A DNA stretch of 64,000 nt from Nannocystis exedens (GCA_945861885.1 CAMAVR010000001.1:124001-188000); one strand, 5' to 3'. Counted from the stretch's first letter, positions 47,218 through 56,239 are shown. Notes: a model not told the origin generated them from the letters alone. Program-made: numbers and translations.

Positions 47218-48075
47218 TTACTCAATGAGCCCAGACGTTGGGCTCGACGCGTTCGCGTAGCGACACGCCGCCATCCGTCCCGCCCGATACGCCATTCGTC
47301 CTGCTTCTGCTGCTCTTCGCATCGCCCCGGCCATCATGACCGGCTCGCGCGCGTGCGCTATCGCTGTATTCACGAGCACCCCCGCACACCCAATCTCCAT
47401 CGCCACCGACACATCGCTCGCCGTCCCTACCCCTGCGTCTACAATTACAGGAACTTTGGCCGCTTCGACAATAATGCTCAGATTGTGGCGATTGCGAATC
47501 CCTAGCCCGCTGCCGATTGGCGCTGCAAGCGGCATGACGGCGACGCACCCGATATCCTCCAACTTGCGGCAGACGATTGGGTCGTCGATGCAATAGGGCA
47601 TGACCAAAAACCCCTCTTTTACCAGGATTTTTGCCGCTTTTAGCGTCTCTTCGTTGTCTGGATAGAGCGTTTTTGGATCGCCTATAACCTCTAGCTTCAC
47701 GAACTCGGCCATGCCGATTTCACGCGCGAGACGCAGCGTTCGTATTGCATCATCAGCGGTGTAGCAGCCGGCGGTATTTGGTAATAAAACCCAGCGCGAA
47801 GCCTCGTCTGTGCCGCTTGCGCCGCCAATGCGGGCGCGCCTCAGCAGGAGTTCTGCCAACGACCCTTCGCTTCGGTCGGCGACGTCGATTCGCCTTAGGG
47901 CGACGGTAACAATTTCGGCCCCGGCGGCGTCGATCGCCTGTTCGGTCTCCGAAACAGTCTTGTACTTTCCGGTACCTACGATCAGTCGGCTGCGAAACGA
48001 GCGCCCTCCCAAGATGAGCGGGTCGTCGAAGCACAAATTGCTATTTACCATCATATCAACCACCGACTGTGCCAT
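47218..48075 (-). CDS. thiG: Thiazole synthase
   Basis: 285 residues; the core starts at about residue 17 ([22 protein letters not shown]). Motifs: [32 protein letters not shown], the Schiff-base lysine in [63 protein letters not shown]. It makes the thiazole phosphate of thiamine from deoxyxylulose phosphate, dehydroglycine or iminoglycine and ThiS thiocarboxylate. thiS, thiF and thiH are not in the window. No TPP riboswitch fits in front of this group. Confidence 0.95.
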   Translation of the reverse strand: MAQSVVDMMVNSNLCFDDPLILGGRSFRSRLIVGTGKYKTVSETEQAIDAAGAEIVTVALRRIDVADRSEGSLAELLLRRARIGGASGTDEASRWVLLPNTAGCYTADDAIRTLRLAREIGMAEFVKLEVIGDPKTLYPDNEETLKAAKILVKEGFLVMPYCIDDPIVCRKLEDIGCVAVMPLAAPIGSGLGIRNRHNLSIIVEAAKVPVIVDAGVGTASDVSVAMEIGCAGVLVNTAIAHAREPVMMAGAMRRAAEAGRMAYRAGRMAACRYANASSPTSGLIE

Positions 48076-48084
48076 ACGACGGGC

Positions 48085-48366
48085 CTAGCCGAACCCGGCG
48101 CGCCGTGCCGGTTCGCCTGTTATGCCGTCGATTAAAATCGCAAAAATATCGTCACGCGCAAAGCAGAATAGCTGCTTTTTTGATGTGCGGGCATAAACAA
48201 GATCGCTATTTGCCCGTATTGCCTCAACGCTGTTTACCGCAAACCCGGTGCCGGAGTGCGCCACATGCATATTGAGGGTTGTGCCGGCAGGAAGGGTGTA
48301 CCACCCCTGCTTATCGGTTGATGCTCGCGACTCTTTCAAGATCGCATTCAAGTGCTCGCTTGTCAT
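48085..48366 (-). CDS. Small conserved-looking hypothetical protein
   Basis: 93 residues from ATG 48366. The sequence (MTSEHLNAILKESRASTDKQ, YTLPAGTTLNMHVAHSGTGF, YARTSKKQLFCFARDDIFAI) reads like a compact alpha/beta domain with no signal peptide. It starts 43 bases from the divergent ABC ATPase and ends nine bases before thiG, so it is the first gene of the thi transcript. No family recognised; it could be a regulator of the adjacent promoters, which is only a guess from position. Confidence 0.6.
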   Translation of the reverse strand: MTSEHLNAILKESRASTDKQGWYTLPAGTTLNMHVAHSGTGFAVNSVEAIRANSDLVYARTSKKQLFCFARDDIFAILIDGITGEPARRAGFG

Positions 48367-48409
48367 GTTGGAAGGGGTGTATCGCTTATGTTCGAGGATC
48401 GGAAGAGGA

Positions 48410-49204
48410 ATGAGAACGGGGAATCAGCAAGCTGTCGTAACGCTGCGTGATGTACGAAAGCGATACGGAGATCAAGAGATAATTCGCGGCGTCACTTTGA
48501 CTGCAACCGCAGGCGAAACGACCGTAATTATCGGCGGTTCGGGCGCCGGGAAGACGACGCTTCTTCGCCTTATTGTCGGGCTCGAAAGGCCGACGTCGGG
48601 CGAAGTGCTCATCGACGGGGAGAATATTGGCACAATGGGTGAGCGTGCGCTCAACAAAGTGCGACAGAAGTTTGGGGTCGTCTTCCAGTACGCGGCGCTT
48701 CTCGACTCAAACACCGTCCTTGAAAATGTGGCGTTTCCGCTCGTCGAGCACACCAAAAAGTCGCCCGACGAAATTCGCGGCCTGGTACGCGACAAGCTCA
48801 AGATCCTTGGGCTCGATCCAGACATCGAGGCAAAGTTTCCGAGCGAGCTTTCGGGTGGGATGCGAAAGCGTGTCGGTCTCGCACGCGCGCTGATGCTCGA
48901 GCCGAAAATTCTTGTCTACGATGAGCCGACAAGCGGGCTCGATCCAATCACCAGTCGGCTGGTCGACGAGCTCATCGACGAGATGCGCGTGCGTTTCAAA
49001 GTTACCAGTATCGTGATTTCACACGATATCGCGAGCTGCTTCCGCATCGCGCATCAGGCAATATTGTTGATGCGCGGCGAAGTGCTCGGCTGCGGAACAC
49101 CGGACGACCTCGCCAACAGTTCAAACGAAGAGACGCGACGATTCGTCGAAGCATCGCAAACACGGCTCGACAACGTTCAGCGCGCGAGTCGGCCGGGGCG
49201 ATGA
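48410..49204 (+). CDS. MlaF-type ABC transporter ATP-binding protein
   Basis: 264 residues from ATG 48410 behind AAGAGGA. The frame is open upstream but that part overlaps the divergent gene. Walker A is GGSGAGKT (42-49), then VVFQYAALLDSNTVLENVAFPL (typical of the Mla/Ttg2A group), signature LSGGMRKRVGLARAL, Walker B ILVYDEPTSGLDP and switch histidine VISHD. MlaF powers phospholipid trafficking between the membranes together with MlaE permease and MlaD. No permease, MlaD or MlaC gene is adjacent, so it is an isolated copy here. It converges with the deacetylase gene. Confidence 0.85.
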   Translation: MRTGNQQAVVTLRDVRKRYGDQEIIRGVTLTATAGETTVIIGGSGAGKTTLLRLIVGLERPTSGEVLIDGENIGTMGERALNKVRQKFGVVFQYAALLDSNTVLENVAFPLVEHTKKSPDEIRGLVRDKLKILGLDPDIEAKFPSELSGGMRKRVGLARALMLEPKILVYDEPTSGLDPITSRLVDELIDEMRVRFKVTSIVISHDIASCFRIAHQAILLMRGEVLGCGTPDDLANSSNEETRRFVEASQTRLDNVQRASRPGR

Positions 49205-49208
49205 GCGA

Positions 49209-50120
49209 TCAGCCAAAAGCGCGCGCCGCTTCTGCAAGCGTTACGAACGAGTACCCTGCGTGACGGATTGTTGTGATCGCCGCTTCGAGTGCGGCGATTT
49301 TTTTTGATTTCGCGATGTGCACGTCGGGTTGATAATCGTTTAGGACGCTTAGTCCGTCGGCTACATCGAGCAAGTCGATGCCGTGCAGCTCTAGATTGAT
49401 AAGCGGCTCGCCGATGCACATCGACGCGAGCAAGCGGGCGCCTATCGTGCCGCCCACAACGACGCTTGTGCCGATCAGCGGTAGCCGCAAGCCTCGCGTG
49501 ACTTGAATCGGCAGCTCGACAATGCCGTCACCGCGCTTCCAATACGGTGTGCCGACGCGATACGGGCGTGTCGGAGCCGTGAGTACGCGCGCTGTGTCTG
49601 GAACCGAATGGCTTTTGCGCCCACGCTTTGAAATAAGGGCAATCGCAGCCCTTTTTGCCGCCCAATACGCGGGACACGGAAATACCGAGCTGTCGTATTC
49701 GACGCCAAGGTCGTTCAAAATTGTGAAAAGTTCGTCGGTAACGGTGTAGCCCGGGGCGCGAAACCCGACCGGTGGGGCGCCGATTGCATCGCGAATCGCG
49801 GCAATTCCGCCAGCAATTTCGTCTGCAATCACCGATGGTGGTTGCAGCGTTAGATCGTAGCGATGGTGGAGTGAGTGATTTGCAATCTCGTGGCCAACGC
49901 CTGCTGCCGCACGCAACGTTGCGGCCGAGCGTTCGCGCGCCAGATCAGCGCCAACGGCAAAAAACGTGAGCGGAATCTCGAGATGGCTGGCCAACGTGAC
50001 GAGGCGGCCAATAGCGATGTCGTAAACCAAAAAGGCTTCCGACTTTGGCATCGGAAGCCCATGGATCGCAAAATAATGTGGAATCTCATCGAGATCGACG
50101 CTGACAGCACAGAGTCGCAT
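49209..50120 (-). CDS. Polysaccharide deacetylase family protein
   Basis: 303 residues with the NodB homology motifs: catalytic SVDLDE near the N-terminus, metal-binding GHEIANHSLHHRYDL (H-x3-H type), GFRAPGYTVTDEL, and the C-terminal ELHGIDLLDVADG. No signal peptide, so it is cytoplasmic or acts on a precursor; enzymes of this kind remove N-acetyl groups from lipid-linked or polymer sugars. It follows tsf by 26 bases, and a run of nine G residues is its ribosome binding site. Confidence 0.82.
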   Translation of the reverse strand: MRLCAVSVDLDEIPHYFAIHGLPMPKSEAFLVYDIAIGRLVTLASHLEIPLTFFAVGADLARERSAATLRAAAGVGHEIANHSLHHRYDLTLQPPSVIADEIAGGIAAIRDAIGAPPVGFRAPGYTVTDELFTILNDLGVEYDSSVFPCPAYWAAKRAAIALISKRGRKSHSVPDTARVLTAPTRPYRVGTPYWKRGDGIVELPIQVTRGLRLPLIGTSVVVGGTIGARLLASMCIGEPLINLELHGIDLLDVADGLSVLNDYQPDVHIAKSKKIAALEAAITTIRHAGYSFVTLAEAARAFG

Positions 50121-50126
50121 GCAGAG

Positions 50127-50135
50127 CCCCCCCCC
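50127..50135 (-). promoter_or_regulatory. Nine-G tract acting as ribosome binding site of the deacetylase
   Basis: On the minus strand, AAA followed by nine G residues ends six bases before the ATG at 50120. It is the only Shine-Dalgarno candidate. A tract of this length is prone to slippage, which would alter spacing and so translation. Confidence 0.55.
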
Positions 50136-50146
50136 TTTGATTTCGA

Positions 50147-51073
50147 TCAGATCATTTTTGCAACTTCATCAGCGAGATTATCGCTCTTCTTTTCGATCCC
50201 GTCACCGAGGCCGAAGCGGACGAAGCTGTGGACTTTTATGTCGCCACCGAGCTTTTGCGAGAGCTGACTGCGAAGCTGCTCGACCGTCATCCCCGCTTCG
50301 ATCACGCTATCTTGGCCGAGGAGCGTGACTTCGGATAGCCACTTCGCGACTTTGCCTTCAGTGATTTTCGGCCATGAAGCCTCCGGCTTCCCCTCTTCTT
50401 TGAGCTGGGCCGTGAAAATCTCTTTCTGCTTCTCGATCGCCGCCGGTGTTATCTCCGACTTGTTTACGACGAGCGGGTTCATCGCTGCAATTTGCATTGC
50501 GGTGTTGTCGATGAATGTGCGGAACTCGGCGTTCTTCGCCAATTCGGCCGAGGGCGTTTCGGCGTCGACGATGACGGCGAGTTTGCCGCCCATGTGAATG
50601 TAGGCATGAACGTAGCCGCCCGGCTTATTCGACTCGACGATCGCCCAGCGGCGAATGACGACGTTTTCGCCTGTTTTTGCGACGACTTCTTGGCGCACGT
50701 TATCGACCGTGCGGTCGGTGCCCGGGTACTTCAATGCGCCGAGGTCAGCGCCTTCTGGCGCTGTCATCGCGACGTCGCAAACTTTGGTGACAAAGTTTTT
50801 GAACTCGTCGCCGCGTGCGACGAAGTCTGTCTGGCAGTTGATTTCGGCGATGATTCCACGCTTTGAATCGGGCGAAATCACAGTGCGGACTTCGCCTTCT
50901 GCGGCGATGCGCCCGGCTCGCGATGCGGCTTTGACAATCCCCTTTTTGAGGATGATCTCGATCGCTTTGTCCAAATCGCCGCCCGCTTCGACGAGCGCAT
51001 TTTTGCAATCGCCCATACCCGCTTGGGTACGCTCGCGAAGCTCTTTGACCATTCCTACTGTGATTTCGGCCAT
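50147..51073 (-). CDS. tsf: Elongation factor Ts
   Basis: 308 residues from ATG 51073 with GAGG upstream. The N-terminal UBA-like domain has MVKELRERTQAGMGDCKNAL and the EF-Tu-contacting INCQTDFVARGDEF. The core has VVIRRWAIVESNKPGGYVHAYIHMGGKLAVIV, and the C-terminal coiled coil includes KQKEIFTAQLKEEGKP. EF-Ts exchanges GDP for GTP on EF-Tu. It lies 57 bases after rpsB in the usual rpsB-tsf order. pyrH and frr, often next, are not here; the deacetylase follows instead. Confidence 0.97.
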   Translation of the reverse strand: MAEITVGMVKELRERTQAGMGDCKNALVEAGGDLDKAIEIILKKGIVKAASRAGRIAAEGEVRTVISPDSKRGIIAEINCQTDFVARGDEFKNFVTKVCDVAMTAPEGADLGALKYPGTDRTVDNVRQEVVAKTGENVVIRRWAIVESNKPGGYVHAYIHMGGKLAVIVDAETPSAELAKNAEFRTFIDNTAMQIAAMNPLVVNKSEITPAAIEKQKEIFTAQLKEEGKPEASWPKITEGKVAKWLSEVTLLGQDSVIEAGMTVEQLRSQLSQKLGGDIKVHSFVRFGLGDGIEKKSDNLADEVAKMI

Positions 51074-51130
51074 GACTATCCTCAAAAAATCGGTTCTAGT
51101 TGATTCGCGTGGGGGGTGGCGTGCGGCGCG

Positions 51131-52012
51131 TTACGACGCCGAGCCAGCCCCTTCGCCGCCGCGACCACGACCGCCACGCCCTTCGCCGCCGCGACCTTCG
51201 CCACGACCGCGCTGCTGATACACATCAGCTTGTGGGCCACGTGGGGAATCTTCGCGCGGAGTGAACTCTTTGCGGCGCTGCGCCCCTTCGATCACCGCGT
51301 CTGCGATGCGGCTCGTGACGAGCTTGATTGAACGGATGGCGTCGTCGTTGCCCGGGATGACGTAGTCGATCAAATCCGGGTTGCAGTTGGTGTCGGTGAT
51401 TGCCACGATCGGGATGCCTAGCTTGCGCGCTTCGGCGACTGCGATTGTTTCCATCGCCGGGTCGATGATGAAGACTGCGCTTGGGAGCCCGTTCATCGTT
51501 TTGAGGCCGCCGACGTACTTTTCAAAGCGTTCGCGCTCTTTTTCGAGGCGCGAAATCTCTTTTTTCGAGAGCGCCTGATACGTGCCGTCTTCGCGCATAC
51601 GCTCTAGTTGGCGAAGGCGCTCGAGGCCTTGCTTGATCGTGCGGAAGTTGGTGAGCGTGCCGCCGAGCCATCGGTTGATGACGTAGTGCGAGCCTGAGCG
51701 AATTGCCTCTTCCTGGACAATCTCCTGCGCCTGGCGCTTCGTGCCGATAAATAGCACGTGGCCGCCGCGCGCGACTGTCTCTTGGATGAAGTTGAATGCG
51801 CGAGTAAAAAGACGCGCTGTCTGGTCGAGGTCGATAATATGAATGCCGTTGCGTGAGCCGTAGATGTACTGGCGCATCTTCGGGTTCCACCGCTTGGTCT
51901 GGTGACCGAAGTGGACGCCTGCATCGAGCAGCGACTTCAACGGAAGCGAGAAGCCTCCTGCGATTTTCGGGAGGGCAACATCGACCGTTTCAACTTGAGA
52001 CATTTCAGACAT
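51131..52012 (-). CDS. rpsB: 30S ribosomal protein S2 with Arg/Gly-rich tail
   Basis: 293 residues. The S2 core has [65 protein letters not shown] and [14 protein letters not shown]. Normal S2 is about 240-260 residues; here about 30 extra residues at the C-terminus form an RGG-like tail ([14 protein letters not shown]). Such tails usually bind RNA non-specifically. A second in-frame ATG lies three codons after the start. First gene of rpsB-tsf. Confidence 0.97.
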   Translation of the reverse strand: MSEMSQVETVDVALPKIAGGFSLPLKSLLDAGVHFGHQTKRWNPKMRQYIYGSRNGIHIIDLDQTARLFTRAFNFIQETVARGGHVLFIGTKRQAQEIVQEEAIRSGSHYVINRWLGGTLTNFRTIKQGLERLRQLERMREDGTYQALSKKEISRLEKERERFEKYVGGLKTMNGLPSAVFIIDPAMETIAVAEARKLGIPIVAITDTNCNPDLIDYVIPGNDDAIRSIKLVTSRIADAVIEGAQRRKEFTPREDSPRGPQADVYQQRGRGEGRGGEGRGGRGRGGEGAGSAS

Positions 52013-52276
52013 TTTGAGCGCGTTTCCTTTCGGTTATCGTCCACTTTCCGTCTGTTGCCAGCGTTGCCCTTTTGCGCCTCTTCCGAAGAAGCGGCAGCTC
52101 GAGCAGCGCACCGGGCCGCAGTTTTGCGCGGGAAAGTGTGCTAAATTGGCCGGTGCGAAGCGCCGACCCCCCGTAGTCTTCAACCGGCAAAAGCCGCCGA
52201 AGGGGGGCTCGGTTTATGAGGCCAAGAGCCGCTTTCGTCAAGCTTTTTCGAGGGCGGATGACCCGTGAGCGCCCCT
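52013..52276. other. rpsB upstream region without a gene
   Basis: Together with the repeat at 52277-52368 this is the longest gene-free stretch of the window (52013-52374). It must contain the rpsB promoter and 5' leader; GAAAGGAAACG lies just upstream of the rpsB ATG as the ribosome binding site. Several short GC-rich complementary stretches could fold in the RNA. No tRNA, riboswitch or clear -35/-10 pair was recognised. Confidence 0.45.
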
Positions 52277-52368
52277 GGATCCTTCGCGTCGCTCAGGATG
52301 ACAGATTGCGGCATTTGGAAATCACTTCCACAAGACCCCTGTGTCATCCTGAGCGACGCGAAGGATCC
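52277..52368. repeat. Inverted repeat, family D (27-bp perfect arms)
   Basis: GGATCCTTCGCGTCGCTCAG... (52277-52303) is the exact reverse complement of 52342-52368, around a 38-base spacer. The core TCCTGAGCGACGCGAAGGATC is close to a palindromic repeat seen in many unrelated bacterial genomes. It ends six bases before the nfo stop codon. Confidence 0.9.
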
Positions 52369-52374
52369 TGTTGC

Positions 52375-53301
52375 TTACGCTTTTTTTCGCGTCGTGCGTT
52401 TTGGCGCTTCTAGGGTGAATTGGGGTTCTGGTGGCAGTGGGTCTGCTGGGGCTTTTGCGCCTACCAGGTTGTTCAGCAAGATCACTTCGTCGCGGAATGG
52501 CGCGTCGCCTTCTCTTGGTTCTGTTTCGAGCACCCCTGGGATTTTTGCGAACCTTGGGTCGTTGATTAGGCGCCAGAAGACGGCCATCCCCAAGTTCCCC
52601 TCGCCTATGTGCTCGTGGCGGTCGACTCTTGAGCCCAATAACTTTTTTGAGTCGTTTAGATGAAACGCACATAGGCGCGTTAGGCCCACTTCACGGTCGA
52701 ACTCTTCGAAGGTTTTTGCGTAGCCGTCGGCGGTTGAGATGTCGTAGCCGGCGGCGAATGCGTGCTGCGTGTCGAAGCAGACGCCCATGCGATCGCTCGC
52801 TGCCGTTTGCCGGAAAATTGCGCCGATTTGGCCAAACCGATGGCCGACGCATGTCCCCTGCCCGGCCGTGTTCTCGATTAAAATTCGGGCGCTTGCCCCT
52901 TCGGTTCGTGCGTGCACTTCGTCGAGCGATTCGGCGACTCGCGCGATGCCGGCTTCATCGCCCAGGCCTAAGTGCGCCCCCGGATGAAGGACGACGTATG
53001 CGACGCCTAGCTCGCTCGCGCGTACAATTTCGCCGACGAGCGCCTCTTTTGATCGCGCGAGGATGTCGGGTTTGTCGGCCGCTAAGTTGATGAGATAGCT
53101 GGTGTGCGCCATGACCGGCATATTTGCCGAGTCGGCGTGGGCTTCTCTGAATGCCGCGAGTTTTTCTGGCGTGACATCTGGCTCGCGCCATGTGTTTGAG
53201 TTTTTCGTAAAAATCTGGATGGCTCTGCATCCGTCGATTTTTGCGCGCTCAAATGCGAGCGCGAGGCCGCCTGCTACCGATTCATGTGCGCCGATAATCA
53301 C
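52375..53301 (-). CDS. nfo: Endonuclease IV
   Basis: 308 residues starting at GTG 53301, which overlaps the stop of the upstream ferredoxin-like gene (GTGA). AP-endonuclease family 2 motifs: IGAHESVAGGL, IFTKNSNTW, LIENTAGQGTCVG, GVCFDTQHAFAAGYD and FHLNDSKKLLGSRVDRHEHIGEG, which provide the tri-zinc ligands. It cleaves 5' to abasic sites in base excision repair. The basic tail (PKRTTRKKA) extends past the usual end of about 285 residues and stops beside a dispersed repeat. Confidence 0.96.
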   Translation of the reverse strand: MIIGAHESVAGGLALAFERAKIDGCRAIQIFTKNSNTWREPDVTPEKLAAFREAHADSANMPVMAHTSYLINLAADKPDILARSKEALVGEIVRASELGVAYVVLHPGAHLGLGDEAGIARVAESLDEVHARTEGASARILIENTAGQGTCVGHRFGQIGAIFRQTAASDRMGVCFDTQHAFAAGYDISTADGYAKTFEEFDREVGLTRLCAFHLNDSKKLLGSRVDRHEHIGEGNLGMAVFWRLINDPRFAKIPGVLETEPREGDAPFRDEVILLNNLVGAKAPADPLPPEPQFTLEAPKRTTRKKA

Positions 53302-53615
53302 GTCGGCTTTTGTAGCACCCGTCGCTCTACAATGCCCCCTTCAATCGCCGCGACTGCGATCTCTTCGGCATCTTCTTCGGCGACGTGGCCGTATGCGACG
53401 TTGTCTGGCTCTTGAAGCACGATCGGGCCGAGCTCACACATATCCAAACAGCTGCTGCTGCATGCTCGCACTTCGAGTGTGGCGCCTCGCTTTCGAATTT
53501 CATCTTTTATCTGGGCGAGCAGGCGTTCGGCTCCTCGTTCGGCGCATGAGCCTTTGGGATGACCGTCGGCGCGACGATTGGTGCAGACAAACAAATAGCG
53601 ATTGCGATAAGGCAT
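53298..53615 (-). CDS. Thioredoxin-like [2Fe-2S] ferredoxin
   Basis: 105 residues. It starts YRNRYLFVCTNRR (Cys11) and has PKGSCAERGAE (Cys24), then RACSSSCLDMCELGPIVL (Cys52, Cys56, Cys60), which is the cysteine layout of the thioredoxin-like 2Fe-2S family (the (2Fe-2S) ferredoxin domain). Four of these bind the cluster. The electron partner is unknown. Overlaps nfo by four bases, so it is cotranscribed with a repair enzyme, but no direct link is known. Confidence 0.85.
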   Translation of the reverse strand: MPYRNRYLFVCTNRRADGHPKGSCAERGAERLLAQIKDEIRKRGATLEVRACSSSCLDMCELGPIVLQEPDNVAYGHVAEEDAEEIAVAAIEGGIVERRVLQKPT

Positions 53616-53653
53616 GCGTCGTCAAAGTATATGGAATGTAAGGAGCGTCACCA

Positions 53654-54535
53654 ATGGATCACGCATTTATGCGATTTTTACCGCTCATTTTAGCCTTTTC
53701 AGCCGCTTGCGCTTCCAAGCAGTCGCCTGCCCCCTCCTGTCACACACCCGTTATGGTTATCGAGCCTGCTGTGTTGTCGGAGCCGCCTCCAGATCCGCCC
53801 GCGACGCCACCACCACCGGCAAAGCCAGCGCCTGCGGTTGTTCTCGTGCAAGGCGCTGCGAGCCCCGACCCAGCGCTGCCGTATCCAATCACGAAGATTG
53901 TCGCGCCGACAAAAGACGAAGTCATTTCAGCAGCAAACGCCGCGAACTTTGAAGTGAAACTTGATGTAAAAAATTGGCCGACCGCGCCTGGCAGTTCGCA
54001 TGTGCACCTGATTCTCGACAACCATCCGTACAAGCCGCTCTACGATTGGACGGCGCTGACGAAGTTGTCTGAACTGACAGACGGGCAGCCGCTTTCCGAA
54101 GGCGAGCACATTCTCGTCGCGTTTCCAGGACGCGCGAATCATGAGTCGGTGAAGACAAAAAACGCGCTCGCGATTGTTGAATTTTCTGTCGGAAAAAAAG
54201 GGAGCGATCGCGACGACGTTCGCAAGCCGCGCCTCATCTACAGCAGGCCGAAAGGCATCTACAAAGGCGAGATGGCGAACCACGTGCTGATCGATTTTCA
54301 GTTGTTGAATGCGGCGCTCGCGCCGAAAAAAGATCACGTGAAGATCGAAGTTGCGGGGCCAGGGATCAGCCAGCCGCTAACAGCGACGGCAGAGCAGTTC
54401 GGTGCGCCATACTATTTGGATAACTTGCAGAGTGGCGACTACACGGTGACGCTAACGCTGTTAGGGCCAGACGGGCAGCAAGTCCCCGGCGACTGGAACA
54501 AAACAAGGCGAGTTATTCAGATCGTAAGAGATTAG
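53654..54535 (+). CDS. Proline-rich hypothetical lipoprotein
   Basis: 293 residues from ATG 53654, with AAGGAG upstream. Signal peptide with lipobox FSAAC (Cys19), followed by a proline/alanine spacer (PPPDPPATPPPPAKPAPA) that could cross the periplasm or reach the surface. The rest is beta-rich with two Ig-like halves (KLDVKNWPTAPGSSHVHLIL, and near the end SGDYTVTLTLLGPDG). No family recognised. It ends 22 bases before a long inverted repeat. Confidence 0.65.
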   Translation: MDHAFMRFLPLILAFSAACASKQSPAPSCHTPVMVIEPAVLSEPPPDPPATPPPPAKPAPAVVLVQGAASPDPALPYPITKIVAPTKDEVISAANAANFEVKLDVKNWPTAPGSSHVHLILDNHPYKPLYDWTALTKLSELTDGQPLSEGEHILVAFPGRANHESVKTKNALAIVEFSVGKKGSDRDDVRKPRLIYSRPKGIYKGEMANHVLIDFQLLNAALAPKKDHVKIEVAGPGISQPLTATAEQFGAPYYLDNLQSGDYTVTLTLLGPDGQQVPGDWNKTRRVIQIVRD

Positions 54536-54557
54536 GCGGGTCGTCATCTCTGCTCTG

Positions 54558-54661
54558 CCCGTAAACGTGCCCGTGCCCGTAAACGTGCCCGGCTTTTTCT
54601 GCCTGTCTGCGGACCGGAAGAAAATACCGGGCACGTTTACGGGCACGGGCACGTTTACGGG
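54558..54661. repeat. Long inverted repeat, family B (35-bp perfect arms)
   Basis: The arm 54558-54592 (CCCGTAAACGTGCCCGTGCC...) is exactly complementary to 54627-54661 around a 34-base spacer. Each arm contains the unit CCCGTAAACGTG twice. It lies between the lipoprotein stop and the histidine kinase start. Other members: 37071, 40833 and 63890. Confidence 0.92.
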
Positions 54662-54706
54662 TTCTGGGGCTAGAAATGCCCTGCTGCTTACGACTATGCG
54701 AGAGGC

Positions 54707-56239
54707 GTGAACCCTTTTGGCACTGTGGCGGTTACGCTCGCCATCTATATATTTTTCGGCCTTTACGCGCTGTTTTTGTATGTGAAGCGGCGCGAAGATC
54801 ATGAGTATGGCGTCTTTGCGCTCCTTTGCCTTGCTCTTGTCGCGCATGGCGTCGGTCGCTTTTTTGCGTTTCGTGCGGAGTCGGTTGGGAATGTTGAGGC
54901 GGCTTGTCGGCTTGAGCTCTTTGGTCTGAGCACAGCGTTTGCTCTTACGCTGCATCTCGCGCTTGTTTTTTCGCAGAGTGGTGGGTTTCGTCGGTGGTTA
55001 GTCATTCTGTATGCGGCGGCCGGTGGGTTTGAGATTTTGAATGCGCGCGGGCTCCTTCACTCGTCCGCGCTGCGGCTACTTCCGTCGCAAAGCACCGATT
55101 GGAATTTGGCGAATGCGCCGAGCGAGATCGGGATTGTTCGATTTTTTGCCTGCGCCGCGGCGACGGCGGTAGCTCTCTTTCTGTTTGCTCGCGCGTATGT
55201 GCGGGGGAAGCGCGAGGCGCTTGGCATCGTGATCGGCGCGACGATTTTGCTGGCGACAACGATCAACGATGCGATTGCCGCGGTCGCGTTTGTTGCGGTG
55301 CCGGAGCTTCTCGAGTTTGGGTTTGTCGCGTTTTCGCTAGGCGTGTCAACGACGGTTGGTGTCCGCTATTCGACGCAAGCTGGCGAGCTTGAGCGAAAAA
55401 CCGTGGAGCTTCGCGCGAAGACGCGTGAGCTTCGCGTTTCATATGACGAGCTTCAAATTGCGCACGAAGAGCTTGTGCGAAAAGAGCAGCTGGCGGTGGT
55501 CGGTGAGCTCGCTGCGGTGATTGCACACGAAGTGCGAAACCCGCTCGCCGTGATTTCAAACGCTGTCGCGGGGCTTCGTAAGTCGAGTATTCGCCCCGAC
55601 GATCGCGAAACGCTGTTGTCGATTCTTGAAGAAGAGACTTTGCGATTGAATCGGCTCGTGACCGATCTGCTTCGGTACGCGCGCCCAGTGAATTTGCAAT
55701 ACGCGCTGATCATGGTGCACGATATTCTCGAGAAATCGGCCACTATTTTGCGCAAAGACCACCCGGCGGTCGCTGTCAATTTTGATTTCACGACGAGCGA
55801 GCCGATTTGGGGCGATAGCAATTCGCTTCGACAAGTGTTCGACAACTTGATCGCCAATGCGCTTCAAGCGATGGGCGGGTTCGGTACATTGACACTTCGC
55901 GTCCGCGCTTGGAGCGACGCCGATTCGGAAAAAGAGATCGGCCCTGCGCCGACTGAAGAGCACGTTCGGCTCGAGCAAAACTGCGGGGTTGCGATCGACG
56001 TGATCGATACCGGCGAGGGGATGGACACAAGTGTGCGAGCCCGCGCGCGCGACCCATTTTTTACGACGCGCCCGAGCGGTACCGGCTTAGGGCTGGCGAT
56101 CGTCGATCGGATTGTAGAAGCGCACGGCGGGCGTCTTGTGATCGAGAGTGGTCCCGGGAGCGGGACGCATGTCAGCGTTGTTTTGCCGCGTGGGTCTGCC
56201 CAGGGTCCGAAAAAAGAGCGTTGGAGGGCTGAGTCGTGA
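54707..56239 (+). CDS. Membrane sensor histidine kinase
   Basis: 510 residues starting at GTG 54707. Seven hydrophobic segments (about 1-215) form a membrane sensor of the 7TM type. A charged coiled coil follows (ELERKTVELRAKTRELRVSYDELQ). The kinase part has the H box VIAHEVRNPLAVI with His274, N box NLIANALQAMG, G1 DVIDTGEGMD, F box FFTTRPSGTGLGLAI and G2 PGSGTHVSVVLPRG. No response regulator is adjacent, so the partner is elsewhere. The stop overlaps the next start (GTGA). AGAGG lies one base before the GTG, which is unusually tight. Confidence 0.9.
   Translation: MNPFGTVAVTLAIYIFFGLYALFLYVKRREDHEYGVFALLCLALVAHGVGRFFAFRAESVGNVEAACRLELFGLSTAFALTLHLALVFSQSGGFRRWLVILYAAAGGFEILNARGLLHSSALRLLPSQSTDWNLANAPSEIGIVRFFACAAATAVALFLFARAYVRGKREALGIVIGATILLATTINDAIAAVAFVAVPELLEFGFVAFSLGVSTTVGVRYSTQAGELERKTVELRAKTRELRVSYDELQIAHEELVRKEQLAVVGELAAVIAHEVRNPLAVISNAVAGLRKSSIRPDDRETLLSILEEETLRLNRLVTDLLRYARPVNLQYALIMVHDILEKSATILRKDHPAVAVNFDFTTSEPIWGDSNSLRQVFDNLIANALQAMGGFGTLTLRVRAWSDADSEKEIGPAPTEEHVRLEQNCGVAIDVIDTGEGMDTSVRARARDPFFTTRPSGTGLGLAIVDRIVEAHGGRLVIESGPGSGTHVSVVLPRGSAQGPKKERWRAES

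Noticed and set aside
50655..51218. 187-codon plus-strand frame opposite tsf and the end of rpsB
   Set aside because: It covers conserved EF-Ts and S2 codons and ends in a proline/arginine run that is the complement of the RGG tail.
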